Shown piece by piece: positions 8,793-16,467 of a DNA stretch of 64,000 nt. The number at the start of each line of letters is the position of its first letter. Position 1 is the stretch's first letter. This DNA is from Lachnospiraceae bacterium (lineage in GTDB: Bacteria > Bacillota > Clostridia > Lachnospirales > Lachnospiraceae). Location of the stretch: positions 124,001 to 188,000 of the forward strand of contig SVFK01000003.1 of assembly GCA_015056915.1 (NCBI GenBank), given 5' to 3'. A model generated the notes under the pieces. It did not search any database. It was not told the origin of the DNA and saw nothing but the letters and a program-made list of their open reading frames with translations. The position numbers and the translations under genes are program-made.

Positions 8793-8850
8793 GCATGGGG
8801 GGGAACAGCCGCAAACAATTATGCCCATTGTAAGCGGCGGCTCCCCATGC
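8793..8850. repeat. Large imperfect hairpin upstream of ttcA
   Basis: GCATGGGG... at 8793-8812 pairs imperfectly with ...CCCCATGC at 8833-8850, and the loop itself has an ACAAT/ATTGT helix. It sits between ttcA and rubrerythrin, in the 238-nt divergent gap. It may be a structured leader or a transcript barrier. Nothing else is evident in the gap apart from the rubrerythrin ribosome site. Confidence 0.45.
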
Positions 8851-8978
8851 TCCAACATCCCAACTATATTTTATCGTGTTTAAAGTCCGGAAACAATAGT
8901 TAATAAATTATATTTTTTAGAAATATGTTCATACTTATATTGTAATATTTTCCATTATAAGAAAAACAGGAGGTAGAT

Positions 8979-9569
8979 ATGGCAGTGGAATTTAAAAACA
9001 GCGAGACAAAGGATAATCTGATGAGAGCATTTGCAGGAGAGAGTCAGGCGAGAAATCGTTATACTTTTGCGGCTTCCCAGGCGAAGAAAAACGGTTTGCA
9101 TATTATCAGTGCAATCTTTGGTTTTACGGCATCGCAGGAGAAGGAACATGCGGAAATCTTCTACAATCATTTAAAGGAAATGGCCGGAGAGACGATTTTT
9201 ATTGACGGAGGTTATCCTGTTGACATCAGTGAGGATGTAAGTGAGCTGCTTCGAAAGGCACAGCACAATGAATATGAAGAACATGAACCGATTTACAAGA
9301 CCTTTGGAGAAAAAGCAATGGAAGAGGGCTTTAAAAAAATTGCTGCTTCCTTTTTACAGATTGCAGAAATCGAAAAGACTCATGGCGACCGTTTCGGTAA
9401 ATATGCAAAGCTTTTGGAAGAGGGAAAGCTTTTTGTATCAGATGTTGAAGTGGAATGGATGTGTTTAAACTGCGGTTATGTATACAAAGGAAAAGAAGCA
9501 CCTAAGAAGTGCCCTGTATGCGAACACAATCAGGGATATTTTATCCGTTTGGAGCTTATGCTTTTGTAA
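8979..9569 (+). CDS. rbr: Rubrerythrin
   Basis: This non-haem di-iron peroxidase detoxifies hydrogen peroxide in anaerobes. The 196-residue product has an N-terminal ferritin-like four-helix domain with the expected glutamates (FAGESQARNRY, SQEKEHAEIF, EIEKTHGDRF) and a C-terminal rubredoxin-like domain with two CxxC pairs (CLNCGYVYKG and CPVCEHNQGYF) for the single iron. AGGAGGT precedes ATG 8979. It is a stand-alone gene; no clear PerR box was recognised. Confidence 0.95.
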   Translation: MAVEFKNSETKDNLMRAFAGESQARNRYTFAASQAKKNGLHIISAIFGFTASQEKEHAEIFYNHLKEMAGETIFIDGGYPVDISEDVSELLRKAQHNEYEEHEPIYKTFGEKAMEEGFKKIAASFLQIAEIEKTHGDRFGKYAKLLEEGKLFVSDVEVEWMCLNCGYVYKGKEAPKKCPVCEHNQGYFIRLELMLL

Positions 9570-9649
9570 TATTTTATGAAAGCTTTACTTGTGGTATGGG
9601 AGGATTAAGTGTATTATATTAGTAACAACACAAAAGAGAGGGTTGCGGT

Positions 9650-10975
9650 ATGAAATTTAAGTTAAATAATAAATATATCAGATGGGGCGTGACGGCTTTT
9701 TTGGTTGTTGCTGCCAGTATCTGTTTCTATTATTTGATGTTTCACGGTGAAAAACTGAAAGCCGGCATTAGCTTGGCGACACAGGTGTTGATGCCTGTTG
9801 TATTTGGTTTTATTACAGCTTACCTATTAACTCCGGTATTAAATTATGTGGAACAGCATTTTTTGATTCCGCTATGCGATAAATTCAATATAAAGGAATC
9901 TAAGAAGAGAGGCTCTGTTATAAGGGCTATCGGTATTCTTGTGACCGTCTTTTTGTTTGTTGCAATTATCTGTATTTTAATATCGATGTTGCTTTCGGAA
10001 ATAGTTCCGAGTATTGCCAATATTGTTTCTAATTTTGACAGCTATATTAATAATATTACAAAATGGCTTAATAATATCCTGGAAGACAATCCTGAAATGG
10101 GTAATTATGTTATCAGACTCATTAATACCTATTCGGAAGAATTGGAATTCTGGATAAACAATACATTGCTGGCTACCACAAGCGAAGTCATTAAACAGGT
10201 GTCCTTGAGTGTTATCAATGTATTAGCTTTATTGTGGGATTTTATTATCGGTGTGGTTATTGCAATATATGTATTAATCAGTAAGGAAAAATTCACCGGA
10301 CAAGCTAAGAAGATTGCATATGCCGTTTTTGAGCGTGATACAGCCAACGCTGTAATTCGCAATTTTCGCTTTACCCATAAGACTTTTATCGGTTTTGTCA
10401 GTGGAAAAATATTGGATTCTATTATTATCGGTATATTATGCTTTATCGGAACCACTATGCTTAACACTCCGTATGCGGTCCTTGTCAGCGTGGTTATCGG
10501 TGTAACCAATGTGATTCCCTTTTTTGGACCTTTCCTTGGCGCAATACCTTGTACTATACTGATTTTTGTTGTTGATCCCATGCATCCGTTAAATGTCTTG
10601 TATTTTGTTATATTTATCCTTGCTTTGCAGCAGTTTGACGGCAATATTCTAGGTCCGAGAATATTGGGTGGTTCTACCGGAATTACAGGTTTTTGGGTTA
10701 TTTTTTCCATTACAGTGTTTGGTGGGTTGTTCGGTGTGATCGGAATGATTATCGGAGTGCCCATATTTGCTGTTATTTATGCGGCAATTAAATCCTTAGT
10801 TAATGCTTCCTTGCAGAAGAAAACAATGCCGAGCGAAATAGAATTATACATTAATCTAGGCTCTGTGGATGATGATGGTTTTCATGAGTATGTTCCGGAT
10901 TATAAGAAGAACAAGATACGTTCTCGAAAGAATAAGAAGAAAGCTTCCGCAGCTGAGACGGAGGATAAAAAGTAA
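9650..10975 (+). CDS. AI-2E family transporter
   Basis: This is a membrane permease-like protein of the AI-2E transport family (PF01594), 441 residues with about eight membrane segments. The conserved late region ([18 protein letters not shown], then [12 protein letters not shown] and [17 protein letters not shown]) is characteristic. The C-terminus is a basic cytoplasmic tail rich in KKNK. Members export small molecules or act as Na+/H+ antiporters; the substrate is not predictable. Its stop overlaps the start of dtd by one base, which suggests translational coupling. Confidence 0.88.
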   Translation: MKFKLNNKYIRWGVTAFLVVAASICFYYLMFHGEKLKAGISLATQVLMPVVFGFITAYLLTPVLNYVEQHFLIPLCDKFNIKESKKRGSVIRAIGILVTVFLFVAIICILISMLLSEIVPSIANIVSNFDSYINNITKWLNNILEDNPEMGNYVIRLINTYSEELEFWINNTLLATTSEVIKQVSLSVINVLALLWDFIIGVVIAIYVLISKEKFTGQAKKIAYAVFERDTANAVIRNFRFTHKTFIGFVSGKILDSIIIGILCFIGTTMLNTPYAVLVSVVIGVTNVIPFFGPFLGAIPCTILIFVVDPMHPLNVLYFVIFILALQQFDGNILGPRILGGSTGITGFWVIFSITVFGGLFGVIGMIIGVPIFAVIYAAIKSLVNASLQKKTMPSEIELYINLGSVDDDGFHEYVPDYKKNKIRSRKNKKKASAAETEDKK

Positions 10976-11424
10976 TGCGTTTTGTAATTCAAAGAGTAAA
11001 ACAGGCGGAAGTGGTTGTAGAAGACAGGTGTATCGGTAAGATTAATCACGGTTTCCTTGTATTGATTGGCATTAATAATGAAGATAACAGACAAATTGCA
11101 GATAAAATGGTTAAAAAATTGATTGGTCTACGCATTTTTGAAGACGAAAACGGCAAAACCAATCTTGATTTAAAGTCAGTAAACGGTGAGTTGCTTCTTG
11201 TATCGCAATTTACATTATACGCTGATTGCAAAAAAGGAAATCGCCCGTCCTTTATAAGAGCCGGCGAACCACAAATGGCGCAAGAATTATATCAATATAT
11301 AATAGAATTATGCAAACAAGAAATTGATGTAGTCGAAACAGGTAGTTTTGGTGCAGATATGAAGGTTTCCTTGCTAAATGACGGTCCATTTACCGTAATT
11401 CTTGATTCTGATGAAATAATGTAA
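10975..11424 (+). CDS. dtd: D-aminoacyl-tRNA deacylase
   Basis: This enzyme removes D-amino acids and glycine mischarged onto tRNA. The 149-residue product has the family signature [17 protein letters not shown] and the Gly-cisPro motif in [11 protein letters not shown] that forms the active site. Length is standard. It overlaps the preceding transporter stop (TAATG). The prophage attachment site starts 4 nt after its stop codon, so insertion left the gene intact. Confidence 0.95.
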   Translation: MRFVIQRVKQAEVVVEDRCIGKINHGFLVLIGINNEDNRQIADKMVKKLIGLRIFEDENGKTNLDLKSVNGELLLVSQFTLYADCKKGNRPSFIRAGEPQMAQELYQYIIELCKQEIDVVETGSFGADMKVSLLNDGPFTVILDSDEIM

Positions 11425-11427
11425 ACG

Positions 11428-11516
11428 CAGGTCCAACTCTTCGTTAAACTGTTTTTCTTGCGAATAGTCGAGCGCAGCGGTCACTATTTGCAAAAATGGA
11501 GTTTAACGAATGAGTT
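11428..11516. other. Left attachment region (attL) with two inverted dif-like copies
   Basis: Copy 1 (11435-11468, plus) begins AACTCTTCGTTAAACT and ends GAATAGT. Copy 2 (11483-11516, minus) is nearly the same sequence inverted. Together they form a long imperfect palindrome with a 14-nt loop (11469-11482). The first 16 nt of copy 1 are repeated exactly at 16809-16824. CAGGTCCAACT at 11428-11438 is the inverted complement of 16839-16849 at the other end. The design resembles the folded attP of Xer-dependent filamentous phages. Confidence 0.75.
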
Positions 11517-11517
11517 G

Positions 11518-11721
11518 CTATAAGACATATATAATCAAAACATTATCAGATATAGTACTATAATTAACCAAACTATCTGGAAAGCGGGAGAGTACGGAAC
11601 CCACAGAACCGCCGCCCAGATATTCAATTTCACCATTCAGCCTTCTTCTGATAGACACGTGAGTATACTCCAACAGATTGAGAGACAGCAAGACCCAACG
11701 CACTGACTTATTATTCTTCAT
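11518..11721 (-). CDS. Small unknown protein downstream of Rep
   Basis: A 67-residue frame starts at ATG 11721 inside the end of rep (11-nt overlap) and follows a GGGGGTGG ribosome-like site. The product begins MKNNKSVRWVLLSLNLLEY and has no membrane segment or recognised domain. It ends just inside the left attachment palindrome. It is the last frame of the phage minus-strand set. It could be a real accessory gene or chance coding; confidence is low. Confidence 0.35.
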   Translation of the reverse strand: MKNNKSVRWVLLSLNLLEYTHVSIRRRLNGEIEYLGGGSVGSVLSRFPDSLVNYSTISDNVLIIYVL

Positions 11722-12328
11722 CACGAATTTCCACCCCCTGCGAATCAATAGCAATATTATTGTCTACAGTCCATTTTCGAGACTTGAGATATTCACGCAT
11801 TACCAACGTTGCAGAATCACAGAGAACACGAAACCACTCAAATTTATTACTACGTGCCCAATTAAGAAGGACCGCATAAGAAGTGATATTATTATCTTCG
11901 CAAAATTCTATCATATCACCTATAGCTTCATACTTATCAATAGCAAGACCAATAATGCTATGATAATCGGCGCCGGATAAAGCACGTACTTCATTTGTTG
12001 AATATTGATGCTTATCAGGATTATCTAAATGGCACAAATAGCGAGCATAGGAACGTATTACCTTAACAACCTCTATACCTACTCCACCTATCATATCAAA
12101 TACTTCTTTGGCTTGTTCGACAGTTTTAACACCGTCAAACATGATAAGAACATGATAATGCGCCTTTTTAATTTCACCGTCAGGGTTTACATCATCATCA
12201 TGTAACGGAGAAATAAAAGCAGGCACAAGCTGCTCTGCAAGTATATTCATCCAATTATCAGGAGCTGACTCAGGATATACAACAGTAGCGTAATTTCTGG
12301 TACGCTTATCTTTAGTTTTAACACTCAT
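11711..12328 (-). CDS. Rolling-circle replication initiator, pMV158 RepB-type (Rep_2)
   Basis: This HUH endonuclease is predicted to nick the phage double-stranded origin and start rolling-circle synthesis. The 205-residue product matches the layout of streptococcal pMV158 RepB: YATVVYPESAPDNW, FISPLHDDD, the metal-binding HUH motif KKAHYHVLIMF (two histidines) and SYARYLCHLDNPDKHQY around the likely catalytic tyrosine. Start: the frame opens at 12439, but ATG 12328 has AAAAGGAG and the upstream part is the origin hairpin, so the short form is preferred. Filamentous phages of proteobacteria usually carry a different Rep, so this is a plasmid-type module. The nick hairpin lies 35 nt upstream. 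Confidence 0.85.
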   Translation of the reverse strand: MSVKTKDKRTRNYATVVYPESAPDNWMNILAEQLVPAFISPLHDDDVNPDGEIKKAHYHVLIMFDGVKTVEQAKEVFDMIGGVGIEVVKVIRSYARYLCHLDNPDKHQYSTNEVRALSGADYHSIIGLAIDKYEAIGDMIEFCEDNNITSYAVLLNWARSNKFEWFRVLCDSATLVMREYLKSRKWTVDNNIAIDSQGVEIRDEE

Positions 12329-12362
12329 AATATATCTCCTTTTGTACATTGAACAATGAACA

Positions 12363-12410
12363 CATGGGGGGGAGTCGTAGTGCCCCCCCATGGGAAACCG
12401 CAGTTTCCCA
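12363..12410 (-). other. Predicted double-stranded origin: nick-site hairpin
   Basis: A perfect 10-bp stem (12363-12372 with 12383-12392, CATG plus seven G) closes a 10-nt loop. Read on the minus strand the loop is CACTACGACT, close to the pMV158-family nick sequence TACTACG/AC; the cut would fall between the complements of 12376 and 12375. A second hairpin (TGGGAAAC with GTTTCCCA, 4-nt loop) abuts it at 12391-12410. The pairing of RepB-type protein and site makes the call strong, though nicking is inferred. Confidence 0.8.
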
Positions 12411-12617
12411 ATTAATCGAACCAACACTAAACCGCTCAAGCGCGCCTTGTGGGGCGCAAGATGCTTTCGTTACTCATTACAAGTTGCTTAATCGACCAAG
12501 AACAAGGGCAACAAGGACATAGCGAACGAAAAAAGGCGATACGGCAAGTCACACTATCTGGACTTAGTCACGCATCAGCGGGGCGGGGTGCGCTCCGCTT
12601 GCCACCCACACCCACGC
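12411..12617. other. Phage non-coding region: candidate single-strand origin or packaging signal
   Basis: No convincing gene is present between the origin hairpin and the end of the Zot-like gene. It is GC-rich for the element and holds more foldable pieces, notably AGCGGGGCG (12587-12595) with CGCTCCGCT (12601-12609; one mismatch, 5-nt loop) and GCGCC/GGCGC at 12442-12457. Filamentous phages keep the complementary-strand origin and packaging hairpin in such a gap. Confidence 0.5.
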
Positions 12618-13526
12618 CTACCGCATTTTTTTATGCCTGCGCCGATAACGTCTATTCGTTGTGACGGAGTCCACGTCAGGATTCATTTGTCCGCGCATTG
12701 TCAAAATTTCTTCCTCAGTCATCATATCACCGGCATCCACGGCCTTTTTAAGCTGTTCCACAGTCGCAAGCGTATCATATGCATCATAATCCTTATTCTT
12801 GATAAAGAACCCGGTGCGCCGATACGGCTGCAATATGGTAGGGTTCGGTGCATACTCCATTTCATCAGCATCATAATAGTTAAGCACCATAAACCGCCAC
12901 ACTTTATTACAAGAAATACAAGTCTGCGATACGGAACGGAGCAGCGCATCAACAAGCTTAAATTTCTGACTGGTATATACGATAGACATATGAAAGTGTC
13001 TACTGGTTTCCATGGTATTCAGAAAATCTGCATCAATATTAGTCTTGAAGCTCCGGCTGTTAAGCTGACTGGAAGCTTCATCAAGCAGAACAAGCACAAC
13101 AGTACGAGTGTCATTTTCAAAATCATTCTTTTTATTCTTCCAAGCGCAACATACAATCTGGCTTAAAGACTCCAAAGGCTCATAAGGCACCCGGTTTAGA
13201 TGCACGTTAGAAATAATATGTATTTTCTGCGTGACAAACTTTTTCTTACCTCTATCCCATACTTTACGATTGTTATACCGCTTGAATATGGAACATACAT
13301 AATGTGTCACAGACAAAGTCTTACCACGTCCAAAATGCGCTTGATAGCAATTAAGAAGCCCAGCATTATATTCATCATACTTGTGATGCTTAAAATATTG
13401 AATCGTGTCAGCTATGCCATAGTACAGCGTTGCAAATGGATGAATGACAGCCAGACGGAAAGTGACAGAAACGAACAGCAAATAAGGAAAGCCTATTGCA
13501 ACAGCTAAAAATAATAATATATTCAT
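12618..13526 (-). CDS. Zot/pI-like phage assembly ATPase
   Basis: This is predicted to be the inner-membrane ATPase that extrudes filamentous virions. The 302-residue product has an N-terminal hydrophobic segment (about residues 2-27), a P-loop-like motif AHFGRGKTLSVTHYV (about 67-80), a Walker B VVLVLLDEASS (about 145-155) and an ETSRHFHMSIVYTSQ segment typical of Zot domains. The extreme C-terminus is very basic (RRYRRRHKKMR). In Ff pI the membrane helix follows the ATPase, so the N-terminal position here is unusual. Its ATG overlaps the stop of the small gene upstream (ATGA). No pIV secretin follows. Confidence 0.85.
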   Translation of the reverse strand: MNILLFLAVAIGFPYLLFVSVTFRLAVIHPFATLYYGIADTIQYFKHHKYDEYNAGLLNCYQAHFGRGKTLSVTHYVCSIFKRYNNRKVWDRGKKKFVTQKIHIISNVHLNRVPYEPLESLSQIVCCAWKNKKNDFENDTRTVVLVLLDEASSQLNSRSFKTNIDADFLNTMETSRHFHMSIVYTSQKFKLVDALLRSVSQTCISCNKVWRFMVLNYYDADEMEYAPNPTILQPYRRTGFFIKNKDYDAYDTLATVEQLKKAVDAGDMMTEEEILTMRGQMNPDVDSVTTNRRYRRRHKKMR

Positions 13527-13663
13527 CGCTTAACTCCTTTCGCAATGCCACCAAGAAGCATCATAAGACCGTCAAATATAATCACAAATACAATGAGCCT
13601 GCACAATACTTCTGGCGTGAATGTCTCAGAACCGTTAGTCAGAAATAAAATTAAATCATTCAT
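13523..13663 (-). CDS. Small phage membrane protein (46 aa)
   Basis: This 46-residue gene runs between the 78-residue protein and the Zot-like gene, overlapping both (8 nt and 4 nt). It starts MNDLILFLTNGSETF and has one central hydrophobic helix (LIVFVIIFDGLMMLL) and a basic end (KGVKR). Position just before the Zot-like ATPase and single-helix form fit a minor virion protein of the pVI/pVII/pIX kind. A GGAGG site lies 10 nt upstream. Function inferred from context only. Confidence 0.65.
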   Translation of the reverse strand: MNDLILFLTNGSETFTPEVLCRLIVFVIIFDGLMMLLGGIAKGVKR

Positions 13664-13892
13664 GCTTCAGTAACCTCCTAACTCCACTGGAAATTTTTTG
13701 TTCACAAAAAATAAAGATAATCAAAAAGGCAATCAGTGCAAGATTATAATTAATGGAATCCAGAGATTCCATAATAGCCGTAGTATCGGCAGCCGTTGTA
13801 TATGCGCCAAAATCACCACCTGAAACACTGTCACCAGAAGAAACAGTGTCAGCTGCAGCTGCAGCCATTAAATCGTTACCAGATACACTCAT
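13656..13892 (-). CDS. Phage single-helix membrane protein (alternative coat candidate)
   Basis: A 78-residue product whose first half is small, polar and acidic (MSVSGNDLMAAAAADTVSSG...), followed by one membrane helix (about 52-64, ALIAFLIIFIF) and a basic tail (VRRLLKHE). That polarity (acidic outside, helix, basic inside) is that of filamentous coat proteins, so it competes with the 73-residue protein at 15584 for the major-coat role, although its place after the adsorption gene favours a minor coat protein. Its ATG overlaps the upstream stop (ATGA). Confidence 0.65.
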   Translation of the reverse strand: MSVSGNDLMAAAAADTVSSGDSVSGGDFGAYTTAADTTAIMESLDSINYNLALIAFLIIFIFCEQKISSGVRRLLKHE

Positions 13893-14041
13893 CTAAACAA
13901 TCCCCCTATAAGCAGACAAATTAAACCGACAAAGCACAAAAACAATATGACACCTTCAAAAGTAATGACAATACCGTCAAAGGATAAAGGTGTTTGCAAT
14001 ATTTCAACAAGAGCATTAATTGCAGTTTTCAAAGCTAACAT
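13889..14041 (-). CDS. Small phage membrane protein (50 aa)
   Basis: The 50-residue product starts MLALKTAINALVEILQTP and ends in a hydrophobic stretch (GVILFLCFVGLICLLIGGLF). A GGGGAGG site precedes ATG 14041; the frame is open further upstream but without a better start. It lies 2 nt after the adsorption-protein gene, the position of gene VI in Ff phages, and could be the cap protein that pairs with the adsorption protein. Confidence 0.65.
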   Translation of the reverse strand: MLALKTAINALVEILQTPLSFDGIVITFEGVILFLCFVGLICLLIGGLFR

Positions 14042-14043
14042 GA

Positions 14044-15507
14044 CTACCTCCCCATAAAACGCAAAATAACAATAGCACCAATACCAAGACCCATAAGAGC
14101 AGTACACCACCAAGGCAAAAACGAAAAGCAAGTAGATATATAGCTTGGAATCGCTCCCAAAGCACCAAAGAAAGAATCAAGCGTACTTTTAAAGCTGTTT
14201 AGTGATGCATCCATGTTAAGCCCGGCAAATTCATCTACAGCACCATAGATGATATTGCCGTCAGTATCTACAGAGCCCTCGATTTCATCTTTAATATGTA
14301 TCTGTCCAAGAGAATCTAATTCCACAGTACCGGAAACAATTTTACCGTCACTATTGACACCGTTATTAATTGTAGCGTGTCCGTCCTGATAAGTATAAGA
14401 GCACCATTGCCCGGTAGAACCGTCAGCAGCATAGAAGCGCACATAATAAGTTGTGGCAGCTTGTCCGGATTTCTTAACTTGTGTTAGCAATGGTACGTCA
14501 GAGGTTGCATCAATCACATGATATGCAAGATATTCCTTATCGTGCCCCATTAATGTCCACTTGTAGGACGGTAAATGTTTAGTCGCAGGATATTCAACGG
14601 ACCACTCCTCAAAAGCAGTAACCAAGTCTTGCTCTACATTTACTCCATAATCTTCGTATATGTTAATTTTAGACTTATTAATAGCAAAATCTGTATGGTC
14701 TGCAATATTATAATAATTCTCTTTATATACCCATGAATTATCCGGGACTAGCATCCACATGTCAGCACTGGTTCCCATACCACCACCAGTAGGAAAAGTA
14801 TAATCACCAATCGTAGTGGAAGATTGCCCTTGCAAAGCAAATTTGACGCCATATAGACGGTTGTACATGATAACATCAACATAATATTCACCGATATTAT
14901 CAACGGTAAATCCATTATGTGATACATTGCTTAGTACCGGAACCGGGATAGAAGCATCAATTAAATCTGCAGTAAAGTCGTGTTCATTACCGTAATTATC
15001 AAACTTATTAATACAACCGCTAGTATCGCCACTTCTTAAATAATTTCCCAATGTATCAATGCTAGAAAATATCTTGGCACCACTCACAGACCATTTGTCA
15101 TCTTGAACATTAACATAATGACTTGAAATAAACCCTTGACCCTCAATATTTCCTTGCAATACGCGCTCCAATGTAAATTCTTGAATATTAATATCACCCA
15201 TTTTGACTTCAGTAACCGTATCATCAGTATTGACTAAAGTGCGAGTACCACTAGTCGGTATTCTAAAATTATCTTTACCAATACAAATGAAACAAACGTA
15301 ATCATTATTATACAAATATCCTAATACTTCATACTCACCAGTATAAGTAAATGAATAATCCCATATTTGCTGTTTTGGGTTAGAAAGTAAATCCACATCA
15401 GACTTAACATATACAACAGAAGTTACTTCCTCGGCTGCATGAATTGTAATGGAGCAGGATAGTATCATCACAATGGCAGCCAATATACAATATTTAATTT
15501 TGCTCAT
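14044..15507 (-). CDS. Predicted adsorption (pIII-like) minor coat protein
   Basis: A 487-residue secreted protein: basic start MSKIKYCILAAIVMILSCS with likely cleavage after IHA, a long polar, tyrosine- and aspartate-rich extracellular part without a recognised fold, and a C-terminal helix (about 461-484, ending GLGIGAIVILRFMGR). Signal peptide plus C-terminal anchor is the pIII plan, as is its place after the coat gene and a terminator. I do not recognise the receptor-binding domain. Start ATG 15507 follows AGGTGG; GTG 15513 is possible. Confidence 0.75.
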   Translation of the reverse strand: MSKIKYCILAAIVMILSCSITIHAAEEVTSVVYVKSDVDLLSNPKQQIWDYSFTYTGEYEVLGYLYNNDYVCFICIGKDNFRIPTSGTRTLVNTDDTVTEVKMGDINIQEFTLERVLQGNIEGQGFISSHYVNVQDDKWSVSGAKIFSSIDTLGNYLRSGDTSGCINKFDNYGNEHDFTADLIDASIPVPVLSNVSHNGFTVDNIGEYYVDVIMYNRLYGVKFALQGQSSTTIGDYTFPTGGGMGTSADMWMLVPDNSWVYKENYYNIADHTDFAINKSKINIYEDYGVNVEQDLVTAFEEWSVEYPATKHLPSYKWTLMGHDKEYLAYHVIDATSDVPLLTQVKKSGQAATTYYVRFYAADGSTGQWCSYTYQDGHATINNGVNSDGKIVSGTVELDSLGQIHIKDEIEGSVDTDGNIIYGAVDEFAGLNMDASLNSFKSTLDSFFGALGAIPSYISTCFSFLPWWCTALMGLGIGAIVILRFMGR

Positions 15508-15529
15508 TTTCACACCACCTTAAAGTAAA

Positions 15530-15555
15530 ATAGCAGGGCTTTAGAACCCTGCTAT
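15530..15555 (-). terminator. Terminator hairpin between coat and adsorption genes
   Basis: A perfect 9-bp stem (15530-15538 with 15547-15555) has an 8-nt loop and is followed on the minus strand by TTTTA. Ff phages have a terminator at exactly this place, after gene VIII and before gene III, to give much more coat than adsorption protein. Confidence 0.7.
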
Positions 15556-15583
15556 AAGAGAGAAAGGAAACTACTGGAATCAA

Positions 15584-15805
15584 TTAGCGTTTGCGTACCA
15601 TGTGTACAATGCCGGAAACAAGACCCACTACAGAACCAATAATACCAATCGTAATAAAGATACCAAGAGGGGGAGTAGTAATAATACTCAATACCTCTTT
15701 TGCGCTATTGATAATAAACGTAACTACGCTATCATCTAAAACAGAGGAGCTACCATCTGTCAGTAACGCTAAAGCGTTAGTAATTGCAACACCAATCTTA
15801 AACAT
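15584..15805 (-). CDS. Predicted major coat protein (pVIII-like)
   Basis: The 73-residue product starts MFKIGVAITNALALLTDGSS, has a mildly acidic N-terminal part (TDGSSSVLDD), an amphipathic middle, a hydrophobic helix (LGIFITIGIIGSVVGLVSGIV) and a basic tail (HMVRKR). This is the classic filamentous coat layout; cleavage after ALA near residue 13 is possible. A strong AGGAGGTGA site lies 5 nt before ATG 15805 (GTG 15814 less likely), and a terminator follows, as expected for the most abundant virion protein. Confidence 0.7.
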   Translation of the reverse strand: MFKIGVAITNALALLTDGSSSVLDDSVVTFIINSAKEVLSIITTPPLGIFITIGIIGSVVGLVSGIVHMVRKR

Positions 15806-15820
15806 GTAAATCACCTCCTA

Positions 15821-16015
15821 TTAATCAATATTTTTATATCTTACAAATGAACCAGTGGAATCATAATAACCGTCACCGTTTTGAACTTCTACAGAGTATA
15901 AGTCAAAATATTCATCAGTGCCATATTCCTCACATACAACCAAATGACCGTCATTTGCAAAATAACCACCTATATATTTATCATGATACCATTCACCAGG
16001 TTTTCCAATAATCAT
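15821..16015 (-). CDS. Small phage protein of unknown function (64 aa)
   Basis: The 64-residue product (MIIGKPGEWYHDKYIGGYF...) is soluble-looking, acidic and aromatic-rich, with no membrane helix. It sits between the ssDNA-binding candidate and the coat gene, where Ff phages carry the tiny genes VII and IX, but those are membrane proteins, so the resemblance is positional only. ATG 16015 is 8 nt after AGAGG; GTG 16024 is an alternative. Confidence 0.6.
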   Translation of the reverse strand: MIIGKPGEWYHDKYIGGYFANDGHLVVCEEYGTDEYFDLYSVEVQNGDGYYDSTGSFVRYKNID

Positions 16016-16036
16016 AACATTCACCTCTTAGATAAG

Positions 16037-16276
16037 TTATTTATTGATATAAATCATATCAACCTTGCCATAACGGTTGTATCCAAAGGTGACATTATCA
16101 CCAAGCTTTACTGCAGTAGCAGTAGCATAGCAATCTTTGCGACTATCTACATACACTTTGTCAGTTGCAACACCTTCGACACCGGGACGCTCCTGGGACA
16201 CAAATAAGTTAACCCCATTAAAATCATTACCGTCAATTTTGAAGCTTACATTCTTTTGAATACCAATTACTTTCAT
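16037..16276 (-). CDS. Candidate ssDNA-binding protein (pV-like)
   Basis: This 79-residue protein (MKVIGIQKNVSFKIDGNDF...) looks all-beta and contains alternating polar and aromatic residues (DKVYVDSRKDCYATATAVKLGDNVTFGYNRYGKVDMIYI), in size and style like gene V proteins that coat phage single strands. It is first in the minus-strand structural operon. Family assignment is by size, position and fold guess, not by a clear motif. ATG 16276 is 8 nt after GGAG; ATG 16282 is too close to it. Confidence 0.55.
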   Translation of the reverse strand: MKVIGIQKNVSFKIDGNDFNGVNLFVSQERPGVEGVATDKVYVDSRKDCYATATAVKLGDNVTFGYNRYGKVDMIYINK

Positions 16277-16372
16277 GTTCATTTCTCCTTTTCATATTCA
16301 GTTAAAATTTGTTATAATAAAAAATAATGTGTTTGCCAGAAACTAGCAAATATTCTCACAAAAATAAAATAG

Positions 16373-16449
16373 CACATATGTGACAACATGTAAATTGACA
16401 TATGTGACAATATGTTACATGCATAATTTGTTGATATGTGACAATATGT
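16373..16449. promoter_or_regulatory. Three-copy operator-like repeat in the divergent phage control region
   Basis: The 16-mer ATATGTGACAAyATGT occurs at 16376-16391, 16400-16415 and 16434-16449, all in the same orientation, and a palindrome CACATATGTG lies at 16373-16382. The repeats sit between the repressor-like gene and the structural operon. A TTGACA at 16395-16400 overlaps the middle copy. Binding by the adjacent ribbon-helix-helix protein is inferred. Confidence 0.75.
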
Positions 16450-16467
16450 GCAGAAAGGAGAATGCGC

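Noticed and set aside
8741..8818. N-terminal extension of TtcA
   Set aside because: The extra 26 residues are encoded by a GC-rich hairpin-forming stretch; ATG 8740 has a proper ribosome site and family length.
11428..11468. The dyad after dtd read simply as a dtd terminator
   Set aside because: The rejoined site has long inverted arms but no T tract follows (TCTCTCTC), and the motif is repeated four times at prophage ends, which fits a recombination site better.
11711..12410. Integrated plasmid rather than phage
   Set aside because: Rep and origin are plasmid-like, but the Zot-like ATPase, signal-peptide anchor protein, coat-like proteins and Ff-like order are virion genes.
12449..13166. 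Plus-strand open frames of 71 and 192 codons over the phage origin and Zot region
   Set aside because: They are antisense to the Zot-like gene or span the hairpin-rich gap, with biased, low-complexity products and no ribosome site.
16376..16449. Short CRISPR-like array
   Set aside because: Only three 16-bp repeats with 8- and 18-nt gaps and no cas genes; the place between divergent genes fits operators.
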